Source: Planctomycetaceae bacterium (GTDB taxonomy: Bacteria; Planctomycetota; Planctomycetia; Pirellulales; UBA1268). Taken from it: a stretch of 7,152 nt of DNA. The stretch spans positions 1 to 7,152 of the forward strand of contig CANHYS010000100.1 in the NCBI GenBank assembly GCA_947464585.1. Direction: 5' to 3'. The position numbers were made by a program, and so were the translations under genes. Each line of letters opens with the position of its first letter. Positions within the stretch are counted from its first letter, which is position 1. The notes under the pieces were generated by a model. The model saw nothing but the letters and a program-made list of their open reading frames with translations. It made no database searches and was not told the DNA's origin. Positions 1 to 6,098 of this stretch are shown here, one piece after another.

Positions 1-739
1 ACTTCTCCGCGTCCTGGGAACACTTGCGGAGCACGCCGTCTTCCAATGAGACATGGACGCGATTGAACGATCGAGACGAAATGAGACGCGACTTTGCTTC
101 GTAGTAATGTGTCTCATGACCGCAATCGATCCACTCACACTTGGTGTAACGGAGCGGTTTCCGACACTCGAGCTGTTCGACGACAGCGAGCAGGTCATTT
201 CCATTCGTTGCCGACTCGAGCGCGTCGCCAAGGCGTGCACGAGAGCAGCGAAACACCCCCGTAAATGCATGGCTGGGCAAAGCCTGCGGCGCGGATTTAA
301 AACAGAACACAGGGTGTTCTGAGTCAAGGTTCAGACCCGACCAATGGCTGCTGCGTGTCGACTGGCTCGCGACCAGGACTTCCTCATCTTGCACGAGCCG
401 AGTGGGAATCGTCGTCACGAGGCTGACGATGATGTCGTCGTCGTGAGGAATGTCTTGGATGGCTTGCGTCAGCGAATCCACTACGCCGGAGGTATCGGAT
501 AGCGGCTTCAACGCAAGCCGTCCATCTGACACGCCGAGTTCGGCGAGCACGGTCTCTGCCACATCGGCATTCACAACCAGGCGTACCGACAAACCCCGTT
601 GCGCGGTGTAGAACTCCGTCACATAGGCCGCCAAAGGACGGGTGTTGATCGGAATCAGCGCCGGGCTGGGACAGCGGCTACGCAGAAAACCAAGTTTTCC
701 ACTTATCGAACCAGCAGCGAGGATGATGACGTGGACCAC
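1..739 (-). CDS. Sugar-nucleotidyltransferase-like protein, probably fused to a kinase domain; partial, 3' end outside the window
   Basis: The minus strand is open without a stop from the TetR stop codon to base 1, so the gene is truncated by the window edge; 246 codons are visible from the GTG at 739. The N-terminus VHVIILAAGSISGKL (residues 2-16) resembles the LAAG nucleotide-binding loop of sugar-phosphate nucleotidyltransferases, followed by a beta-rich core with DDDIIVS (100-106) and FTGVF (159-163). WIDCGH (203-208), YYEAKSRLISSRSFN (212-226) and LRKCSQDAEK (237-246) recall capsule/LPS-cluster proteins in which a nucleotidyltransferase precedes an aminoglycoside-phosphotransferase-like kinase; that recall is from memory. 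Such proteins would activate a sugar or polyol phosphate in the cytoplasm. The usual GxGTRL loop and the PK lysine are not conserved. An in-frame ATG at 820 abuts the TetR stop (TGAATG), but it would add a 27-residue Ser/His/Pro-rich leader with no family look, so I prefer the GTG. Coding status is firm; exact function is uncertain. Confidence 0.72.
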   Translation of the reverse strand, partial: MVHVIILAAGSISGKLGFLRSRCPSPALIPINTRPLAAYVTEFYTAQRGLSVRLVVNADVAETVLAELGVSDGRLALKPLSDTSGVVDSLTQAIQDIPHDDDIIVSLVTTIPTRLVQDEEVLVASQSTRSSHWSGLNLDSEHPVFCFKSAPQALPSHAFTGVFRCSRARLGDALESATNGNDLLAVVEQLECRKPLRYTKCEWIDCGHETHYYEAKSRLISSRSFNRVHVSLEDGVLRKCSQDAEK

Positions 740-820
740 AGACCTAGGTCGCTGTTCGCATGATGCGGAGGATGGATGCGAAGGATGCGTCGTCGACTGC
801 CGTACCGCGGGCCCGACCAT

Positions 821-1456
821 TCAGCGTTTCGCCGGGGGTGCCTTGAGGTAGGCCACAATACAGCTTGTGATTTCGTGCACCAGCGCCGGGATCGTCATCG
901 GCATGCCGCTGACCTCCCGGTCGTCGAACATCATCTGCTGGGCTAAAGCCGCATACACCATCCGCCAGGCCACATCGGTCGCGATCGCAGGATGGGCATG
1001 GGCGATCTCCTCGCGGTGGCTCAGCACGAGCGTGGTGAAGATGCCGGCGAACACGGCATTCGCCCGGATGCCCTGGGCCCGCAGGTTCTGGTCGGACGAA
1101 CGGTGGAGAACGAAGAAGCGGGCTGAATTGCGGTACTCCTGCGTGGCAGTGAAGACGTGCGACAAGAACACCTCGATTGCGCCTGCCAGGGTTTTTTCGT
1201 TGCCGGCTGCTGCGACCGCCACGTGCGCCGCGCCCCCCAGCCGTAGGAGAAACCGCTCGTGCATGGCTTGGAGCAGGCCGTCGCGGTCGCCGAAGCGGCC
1301 GTAGAAGTTCCCTACCGATGTCTTCGCACGCGTTATGACCGCTTCGACAGTGACGGCGTTATCCCCGCCCTCTGCGAAAATGGCCTCGGCGGCGTCAAGC
1401 ATTCTGGCCATCGAAAGAATGCTGCGGGCTTGCTGCGGTTTACGGCCCATGGTCAT
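821..1456 (-). CDS. TetR-family transcriptional regulator
   Basis: A 211-residue protein of normal TetR length. The N-terminal DNA-binding domain spans about residues 15-61: a first helix MLDAAEAIFAEGG (19-31), then a helix-turn-helix with TVEAVITRAKTSVGNFYGRF (36-55), matching the family pattern of a glycine-bearing turn followed by xFYxxF and a D-rich start of helix 4. The rest is an all-helical ligand/dimer domain with no family-specific signature, so the inducer cannot be named. The frame stays open to an ATG at 1612, but the extra 52 residues are Pro/Gly-rich and lie across the predicted promoter, so the start is placed at 1456 (a second ATG is at 1450). No convincing Shine-Dalgarno precedes either. 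It is followed by the nucleotidyltransferase-like gene and is divergent from the glycosyltransferase genes. That context suggests local control of the glycan genes and itself, which is inference. Confidence 0.88.
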   Translation of the reverse strand: MTMGRKPQQARSILSMARMLDAAEAIFAEGGDNAVTVEAVITRAKTSVGNFYGRFGDRDGLLQAMHERFLLRLGGAAHVAVAAAGNEKTLAGAIEVFLSHVFTATQEYRNSARFFVLHRSSDQNLRAQGIRANAVFAGIFTTLVLSHREEIAHAHPAIATDVAWRMVYAALAQQMMFDDREVSGMPMTIPALVHEITSCIVAYLKAPPAKR

Positions 1457-1526
1457 CCACAATGTGGTATCTGGAAGGAGTCCTGCCCCACGCCCTGAAG
1501 GGATCGGTAGCGGAAACGGTAGCAGG

Positions 1527-1544
1527 TTGGGCGTTCGCACCCAA
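1527..1544. promoter_or_regulatory. Imperfect palindrome, possible TetR-family operator
   Basis: TTGGG at 1527-1531 and CCCAA at 1540-1544 are inverted around an 8-base centre (an 18-base site, in the usual size range of TetR operators). It lies just downstream of the predicted transcription start of the regulator, where binding would block transcription. Only the outer 5 bases of each half-site, plus one inner pair, are symmetric, so it could be chance. Confidence 0.28.
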
Positions 1545-1553
1545 GACCCGTTC

Positions 1554-1582
1554 ATTATCATCATTTGGCCAGAAATTGGGAA
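1554..1582 (-). promoter_or_regulatory. Candidate sigma70-type promoter for the tetR-like gene
   Basis: On the minus strand TTCCCA (1582-1577), a 17-base spacer and GATAAT (1559-1554) match the consensus at 4 of 6 and 5 of 6 positions. Transcription would start near 1547 and leave a leader of about 90 bases before the ATG at 1456. This supports the internal start chosen for the regulator. Assigned by eye; planctomycete promoters may differ. Confidence 0.35.
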
Positions 1583-1704
1583 TGGTCGCATCCCTGCCTG
1601 TCGGTGCGGCACGAACCGCTCCCCGTCCGTTGAGAGACGCGTGGCGGGGGCCGCCCCACTCTGCTACCGCGGGCTCCGACAGTCCGCACGGTAATCTGCA
1701 AGCG

Positions 1705-1710
1705 TAGAAT
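1705..1710 (+). promoter_or_regulatory. Weak candidate -10 element for the glycosyltransferase genes
   Basis: TAGAAT matches the -10 consensus at 5 of 6 positions and sits in the most AT-rich part of the spacer, 77 bases before the ATG at 1788. No good -35 lies at 16-18 bases upstream, so the site may need an activator, a different sigma factor, or may not be a promoter. Confidence 0.22.
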
Positions 1711-1787
1711 ACTTTTCTTCAGAAACACGGGTTGAGACCGTCCCCCCCGGACCTTTTACCCGGCGTTTACAGGCGCGCGGCAGCATC

Positions 1788-2711
1788 ATGATTCATCTGC
1801 AGATGAACGGCTTCATCGCGGACAACCTCTTTCAGTACGTTGTCGCGCGCCTCCTTGCAGAAGAACTGGGCTACGCGTTGGAAGTGACCCATTCCCCGAT
1901 GAACCCCAGAAAAAACCCGCCTCGCCTCATGGAGTTGCTGTCACTGTGTCGGGATGCCCCTTTGACGCTTCCCGGGAAAGTCTTTCGCCACCCCGTGGAC
2001 ACCACCGCGCTGATGGGGCAAGGAGATTTCGACGGCTTTCATCTTGATCTGGAGGGAATGATGCGGCGACGGGACGACCGCAAGATTCTGATGGCCGGAT
2101 ATTTTCAGAGGTACGCCCTGCTGCAGCCTTATAAGCAAAGAATTCGGTCATGGCTTGAAATCGACGCGTGCGATCAGGGGCACGACATTTCAGACGACGA
2201 CATCGTGATCCATATCCGCCAAGGCGATTTTGTGATTGTCGGGCGGGCGATCAGCCTGAGTTTCTACACGAATCTTCTCGATCGCCTGACCTTCAGAAAG
2301 CTCTATATTTGTGGCTATGGTCTTGATTCACGGGTGAGAAGAACCTTCGCGCCGTATGCCCCCGTCTATGTGCAGGGTGAACCCATCGATGATTTCCGTT
2401 TCATGAAGGGCTTCAATCGCATGATCCAGTCCACGAGTGGCTTTAGCTGGTGGGCTGGTTTCCTGTCGCAGGCGGACGAAATCTACGCGCCGATCATGGC
2501 ACAGAACGCTGGAAGATCGCATCCGGGGACTCCGTTGGCTGATTTGAAGGTTGTGGACGAGGGTCGCTATCGCTACGTCCACAACGTGCCCTACCTGGAA
2601 AGATCATATTCCATCAAGGATGTCTTTCTCTCACTGGAGCAGTTGCATCGAAAACGTCTCGTGAGCTGCCTGAAGCAGCTCGCTTCAGGGGGTTGGTGGA
2701 AGCGCCGCTGA
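1788..2711 (+). CDS. GT11-like glycosyltransferase (alpha-1,2-fucosyltransferase type)
   Basis: A 307-residue protein, about the usual length for bacterial GT11. The N-terminus reads MNGFIADNLFQYVVARLLAE (6-25), which aligns with the family start GGLGNQxFQYAxAxxLA. VIHIRQGDF (140-148) carries the HxRxGD motif (H142, R144, G146, D147) that contacts the GDP-sugar in this fold. STSGFSWWAGFLSQADEIYA (215-234) matches the family's SNSxFSWWxAxL motif near the C-terminus. Known members transfer fucose from GDP-fucose to galactose or similar acceptors in the cytoplasm. Here the glycine-rich first loop is altered (GFIADN), so donor and acceptor are uncertain. The ATG fits the family N-terminus although no clear ribosome binding site precedes it. 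The C-terminus is basic and aromatic (WWKRR), perhaps for membrane contact. It is the first gene of a three-glycosyltransferase run. Confidence 0.82.
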   Translation: MIHLQMNGFIADNLFQYVVARLLAEELGYALEVTHSPMNPRKNPPRLMELLSLCRDAPLTLPGKVFRHPVDTTALMGQGDFDGFHLDLEGMMRRRDDRKILMAGYFQRYALLQPYKQRIRSWLEIDACDQGHDISDDDIVIHIRQGDFVIVGRAISLSFYTNLLDRLTFRKLYICGYGLDSRVRRTFAPYAPVYVQGEPIDDFRFMKGFNRMIQSTSGFSWWAGFLSQADEIYAPIMAQNAGRSHPGTPLADLKVVDEGRYRYVHNVPYLERSYSIKDVFLSLEQLHRKRLVSCLKQLASGGWWKRR

Positions 2712-2822
2712 CCGCACTCTCCCCACACCATGGATCGTCGCAGAGCTTGCATCTGCCTGATCGATCGGCCTCCAGTTCAAGCAATCAGCAGGCCACAGGA
2801 GATCGCTCAACACGTGTCACGC

Positions 2823-2827
2823 GAGGA
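2823..2827 (+). promoter_or_regulatory. Ribosome binding site deciding the start at 2838
   Basis: GAGGA lies 10 bases before the ATG at 2838. The upstream in-frame ATG at 2730 is preceded by a C-rich stretch without any purine-rich site, so this element favours the shorter protein. Confidence 0.45.
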
Positions 2828-2837
2828 TGCATCGCCG

Positions 2838-3911
2838 ATGTCGAAGAGCAGGAGAGACGCACGTCGCTGGGCAGGATGGTCTCTTCGATGGCAGGTCTTG
2901 TATAAGGCAAAAAGGGCTGCCAGGAGAGCGAGAGACGCCATCAAAGGGTTTCGGCGAATAGGGCGTCCGAGGCGATTGGTGTGCGGCACCTACGACAAGG
3001 TTCTCGTCATCAAGATCAACCATCATCACGCAGGGTTTTTCGCGTACTTTCTTTTCGCCCTCAATCAACTGAGGTACTGCGAACGGCACAACTACTTTCC
3101 AGTCGTTTATTTTGGTGAGAAGTCAGGAAATGGATTCAATGCATACTTCGATCGGCAGCATGGCGAGAATATGTGGGACTACTACTTCGAGCCTGTTGCG
3201 GGGCTTCGCTATACCGATATCCAATGCATGGTGTACGATCCGCAGAGTGGGCTGCGTCAGGAGGACCTCGTTGAACTGACCGCTGAAGACCTTTGGTACC
3301 TCCATCTGTTCGATCCGGAGAGCATCTACGGGTATACCTACGGACGATACCGGCACAAGCGTGAGTACGACGCTGATTGGTACGAAGCGCAACGGGCCAA
3401 GGCTCGTGACTGCGTGGATCAATACGTCAGGGTCAGGGAGCCCATTCGGCGGATCGTCGACGAGTTTTACGACGCGCACATGGATGGGTGTGATGTACTG
3501 GGCGTGCACATCAGGGGAACTGACAAAGGGGCGGCCGTGGCCTCGTCGAATGTTCAGCGCATCGTGGGCCCCGAGGCGTACATCACAGAGATCGATAAGT
3601 ATCTGTGCGAGCACCCGCATTGCCGCATCTTTCTGGCGACTGACCAGACGCAATTCCTCGAGATGATGAAGCAGCGGTATGCCGACAGACTCCTCTACCG
3701 GGATGCAAAAAGGTCGAGTAGCAACCTCAATCCGTTTCAGGTGCAGGATGGGGAAGGATACAGGAAGGGGGAAGATGCCTTGGTGGACTGTCTTCTACTC
3801 TCGAGATGTGATTTCTTGCTGAAATGCACGTCGCATCTCAGCGAGACGGCACTCTATTTCAATCCGGACCTGAAGTGCCTCGATCTGAATTACGCCGAGA
3901 GGTCTTTGTGA
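2838..3911 (+). CDS. Fucosyltransferase-like glycosyltransferase of the GT23/O-fucosyltransferase type
   Basis: A 357-residue protein from the ATG at 2838 (393 from the weaker ATG at 2730). After about 45 strongly basic residues the catalytic part begins with KVLVIKINHHHAGFFAYF (54-71), resembling the first GDP-sugar-binding loop. DVLGVHIRGTDKGAA (219-233) holds HxRxTDK (H224, R226, T228, D229, K230), close to the HxRRTDK of alpha-1,6-fucosyltransferases. FLATD (265-269) and LLLSRCDFLLKCTSHLSETA (319-338) match the later donor-site motifs of that superfamily. Known relatives use GDP-fucose to fucosylate a sugar or protein acceptor. Bacterial members include NodZ-type enzymes of lipo-oligosaccharide synthesis, but this one is not specifically NodZ-like. 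It starts 126 bases after the GT11-like gene and is stop-to-start coupled to the next gene. The donor is probably GDP-linked; fucose itself is inferred. Confidence 0.8.
   Translation: MSKSRRDARRWAGWSLRWQVLYKAKRAARRARDAIKGFRRIGRPRRLVCGTYDKVLVIKINHHHAGFFAYFLFALNQLRYCERHNYFPVVYFGEKSGNGFNAYFDRQHGENMWDYYFEPVAGLRYTDIQCMVYDPQSGLRQEDLVELTAEDLWYLHLFDPESIYGYTYGRYRHKREYDADWYEAQRAKARDCVDQYVRVREPIRRIVDEFYDAHMDGCDVLGVHIRGTDKGAAVASSNVQRIVGPEAYITEIDKYLCEHPHCRIFLATDQTQFLEMMKQRYADRLLYRDAKRSSSNLNPFQVQDGEGYRKGEDALVDCLLLSRCDFLLKCTSHLSETALYFNPDLKCLDLNYAERSL
3897..3902 (+). promoter_or_regulatory. Ribosome binding site and coupled start of the GT2-type gene
   Basis: GAGAGG lies within the last codons of the preceding gene, 5 bases before a GTG at 3908 and 11 bases before the ATG at 3914. 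The GTG overlaps the upstream TGA (3909-3911) as GTGA, and the ATG follows it by two bases. Either way the two genes are translationally coupled. Confidence 0.5.
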
Positions 3912-3913
3912 AT

Positions 3914-4831
3914 ATGAGCAAGTCCCTGGGCATGGTGGTCAACTTTTTTCACAACGGCGCTTCCGAGGAACGCCGTGCGTTGTTGGTGGCGACGACCTGC
4001 CTGTCGCTCCGCCTCCTGAAGATGACGCCCTGTGTCGGCACGGTGGTTCTTGCGGATGGCAGTAGGGAGCCGGACGTTGAGATGCGGACTTTCTGCATCA
4101 ACAACGGGATTCAATACCTTCACTTCGGTCGGCAGGTGGGGTATGCCGAGGCCTACAATCTCGGCTGGAGAACGCTCGCCGAACCCTACGTTGGCCTGAT
4201 GGCAAACGATATCATTCCGCATCCGGTCGAGACCATGCAGATCCTGCTGGATTGGATCGAGAAGCCCGACATCGGATGTGTTGCCCCTTATTTCCACACG
4301 GGGCGACCCATTTGCGACGAGACCCAGCGCATGGGGTATTGGAACCGTTCCCTGCAAACCTGCGAGCCGGCGAGCTTGACGCTCAATCTCAATCTGTTCA
4401 AGCGAAGCGTGCTGGAAGACATCGGCGGCATCGAGGAGCGCTACCTGTTTGGGTATGCAGAGCCGATCTTCATCCTCAAACTCCGAACGTCTGGGTATCG
4501 CGTCGTTCTCGTTGGTGGCACGCAGTGCTACCATTACGGTGAGTTGACAAAGAGTCTGGGAGTAAGCGATCTCAGCAAGGAGCTGTACGCCAAAGACGCA
4601 CAAATGTGGCAGGATGAATACGCCCCCTATGCATCGCGTCGCGGACTCGCTGGGATCAAGCTGTGGGCATGGCCATTCGCGGTAACGTTGCCGTCGAAAG
4701 CACTGTGGTGGATGAGTAGCTGCACCCCATGGATTCTGCGGCGCAGGCTGTTGAAGCTCGTGATGTGGCTGGAGCCTTTTCTGACGCGTTACCCTGCACG
4801 CCACGGAAAGGCGGGCCACAGGCGGTCCTGA
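3914..4831 (+). CDS. GT2-type glycosyltransferase (GT-A fold)
   Basis: A 305-residue protein from ATG 3914 (307 from GTG 3908; the in-frame ATG at 3824 lies deep in the preceding gene and is unlikely). Residues 65-99 follow the GT-A pattern: FGRQVGYAEAYNLG (71-84), the usual N-x-G-x-xxxxNxG nucleotide-site helix, then YVGLMANDIIP (92-102), with N98-D99 in the place of the metal-binding DxD. YLFGYAEPIFILKLRTSGYR (177-196) matches the later acidic motif (E183 as likely base), with H207 beyond it as in GT2 rhamnosyl- and related transferases. An aromatic, hydrophobic stretch (about 249-268) and a basic tail suggest membrane attachment. It should add a sugar from a nucleotide donor during glycan assembly at the inner membrane; donor identity cannot be told. 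It ends 21 bases from the convergent sulfotransferase gene. Confidence 0.85.
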   Translation: MSKSLGMVVNFFHNGASEERRALLVATTCLSLRLLKMTPCVGTVVLADGSREPDVEMRTFCINNGIQYLHFGRQVGYAEAYNLGWRTLAEPYVGLMANDIIPHPVETMQILLDWIEKPDIGCVAPYFHTGRPICDETQRMGYWNRSLQTCEPASLTLNLNLFKRSVLEDIGGIEERYLFGYAEPIFILKLRTSGYRVVLVGGTQCYHYGELTKSLGVSDLSKELYAKDAQMWQDEYAPYASRRGLAGIKLWAWPFAVTLPSKALWWMSSCTPWILRRRLLKLVMWLEPFLTRYPARHGKAGHRRS

Positions 4832-4852
4832 CGGATCGGATCCAGTGGAGGA

Positions 4853-5971
4853 TCAGGTCCAGGGTTGCCTGAGACGCAACCGCACGCCTTCGCTGATCGC
4901 CTTGGCAATCTCGCGGCGACAGTTCACCATCGCGAGCCGTCGAAGGTGGTCGAGGACTTGTTCTGCGGGCTCGGCACCACCGCTGGAACGGGTCATGCGA
5001 GCACCCGCTTGCTCAGCCAACCAAGCTCGTGCGTTGCCGCTCACGTCGAACATGTCCGCCTCGCTCCGAATCTCCGCCGCGGGCTCTCTGGGCAGAAGCG
5101 ATATCGGAATGCTTCTGCCGAGGCGGTCCTCCAGCCACGGCCACTCCTGCTCGATCGATTTGCGAAACGTGCCTGTGATCGATGGGCAGAATCGCATCCG
5201 TGGCCCTGGTAGATCGCGAAGACGTGCTATCAGCAGGCGTCGACGCAATCGGCTGAGGAACGACTCGTAGCGGAAGGCATTCGCGCGATCCGCCGTATAG
5301 AGGAGTTTGAGTGCGTCGAGGCTCAGTCCCTCATTGACACGAACGATGTTGACGGCGGTGGGAGAAAGTCCAATCTGTTGGCAAAAGTGATGAACCACAC
5401 ACTGTTGTGGAAATGCTGCTGGTTCAAAAAACAAGGGCGTGACGTTGTCGCGACCAAAGACTCTGTCCGCGGTGTGTATTGAGTCTGCGAAGCGGTGTTT
5501 CTCGAAGAGATCTGCCCACGAACGACCGACGCCCGCTATGACCAGTTGGTGGAAGCTGCTCTCGAAGAAATCAAGCGGTGCCCGCATGTAGCAAATGACG
5601 CTCGTCTCAAAGCCTCGATCGCTCATGAAACGCTTCAGCGAGACGCAGTCAGCCTCCTCGAAAACCCAGGCAATCTCTGCCGAAATAATCGGCGTCACCC
5701 CGTCTCGCGCGGCTTGCAAAAGACTTCGGTCGAGGTAGCGATACGCCCGCCGCCGAAACTGCTTGAGCTGGCGGTCCGAAAGGACGGCTCGGAAATAAGA
5801 GGGGTGCTGCTGAAAGGAGTTGTGAAACAACGCGCCGACCATTTGGTTTCCGAACGCCGTATCCATCGACAAGAGTCGAAAGCGGGGGTCGGCGATTCCG
5901 GCAGAAAGGCTGGCCTGTATCGAGGTCGTGCCAGTCTTCGGCATGCCGATATGCAGTACGAGATGTCGCAT
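4853..5971 (-). CDS. PAPS-dependent sulfotransferase family protein
   Basis: A 372-residue protein. The N-terminus MRHLVLHIGMPKTGTTSIQ contains the PKTGTTS loop (11-17) that grips the 5'-phosphosulfate of PAPS. ISAEIAWVF (96-104) and VICYMRAPLDFFESSF (125-140) supply the second site, with R130 and S138/S139 in the place of the conserved Arg and Ser that bind the 3'-phosphate. These are known family features; a carbohydrate acceptor is inferred from the neighbouring glycosyltransferases. The frame continues 28 codons upstream to 6055, but that start lies inside the fasciclin gene's terminator hairpin and the added residues look random, so the ATG at 5971 is used. No clear ribosome binding site precedes it. 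It is convergent to the GT2-type gene with a 21-base gap and no convincing terminator between them. A lipid or protein acceptor remains possible. Confidence 0.88.
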   Translation of the reverse strand: MRHLVLHIGMPKTGTTSIQASLSAGIADPRFRLLSMDTAFGNQMVGALFHNSFQQHPSYFRAVLSDRQLKQFRRRAYRYLDRSLLQAARDGVTPIISAEIAWVFEEADCVSLKRFMSDRGFETSVICYMRAPLDFFESSFHQLVIAGVGRSWADLFEKHRFADSIHTADRVFGRDNVTPLFFEPAAFPQQCVVHHFCQQIGLSPTAVNIVRVNEGLSLDALKLLYTADRANAFRYESFLSRLRRRLLIARLRDLPGPRMRFCPSITGTFRKSIEQEWPWLEDRLGRSIPISLLPREPAAEIRSEADMFDVSGNARAWLAEQAGARMTRSSGGAEPAEQVLDHLRRLAMVNCRREIAKAISEGVRLRLRQPWT

Positions 5972-6000
5972 GGAGGGATAGTCGGCTCGAGACTCGGCTC

Positions 6001-6026
6001 TGACGGTGCCCCAAGGGATACCGTCA
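6001..6026. repeat. Inverted repeat in the leader of the sulfotransferase gene
   Basis: TGACGGT (6001-6007) and ACCGTCA (6020-6026) form a perfect 7-base inverted repeat around a 12-base centre, between the upstream terminator and the sulfotransferase start. No recognisable promoter was found beside it. It could be an operator or a leader hairpin. Confidence 0.35.
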
Positions 6027-6038
6027 CATTCATCGCAT

Positions 6039-6074
6039 AAAAAAGCACCCCGCACGGAGAACCGTACGGGGTGC
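6039..6074 (-). terminator. Rho-independent terminator of the fasciclin gene
   Basis: Arms 6045-6057 and 6062-6074 pair over 13 positions with a single mismatch around an AGAA loop (as read on the plus strand). Read on the minus strand, the stem is followed by six T residues (6044-6039). It lies 24 bases beyond the fasciclin stop codon. The orientation and T-tract show it ends minus-strand transcription from that gene and separates it from the sulfotransferase gene. Confidence 0.88.
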
Positions 6075-6098
6075 CGAAATCAAAGAAGTCGAGGAATC

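Larger units (their letters stand above)
1457..1787. other. Divergent intergenic region between the tetR-like and glycosyltransferase genes
   Basis: This 331-base stretch has no credible gene. Short open frames cross it but show no family features or ribosome binding sites. It contains a candidate minus-strand promoter and an imperfect palindrome near the regulator. Closer to the glycosyltransferase genes are a weak plus-strand -10 and an AT-richer patch (about 1705-1722), then a C-rich run at 1741-1748. It is the only place a shared divergent control region could sit. Confidence 0.6.

Noticed and set aside
53..322. Plus-strand open frame of 89 codons near the left edge
   Set aside because: It lies antisense to the nucleotidyltransferase-like gene, whose frame is open across the same region and shows family motifs; the plus-strand product shows none.
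1641..1659. G/C-rich hairpin in the divergent intergenic region
   Set aside because: The pairing is short and bulged, and no T-tract or gene end is nearby, so no function is supported.
2730..2837. N-terminal extension of the second glycosyltransferase from the ATG at 2730
   Set aside because: No ribosome binding site precedes it, the 36 extra residues show no family match, and the ATG at 2838 has a purine-rich site at usable distance. It cannot be fully excluded.
3890..4819. Long minus-strand open frame (309 codons) opposite the GT2-type gene
   Set aside because: Its product has no recognisable domain, while the plus-strand frame carries clear GT-A motifs. It is a shadow of codon bias.
4839..4854. 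Small hairpin (GATCC/GGATC) between the convergent GT2-type and sulfotransferase genes as a bidirectional terminator
   Set aside because: The stem is only five pairs with no T-tract on either strand, too weak to call a terminator.
5495..6040. Plus-strand open frame of 181 codons opposite the sulfotransferase
   Set aside because: It is antisense to a strong sulfotransferase match, has no motif, and ends in the region of the fasciclin terminator.
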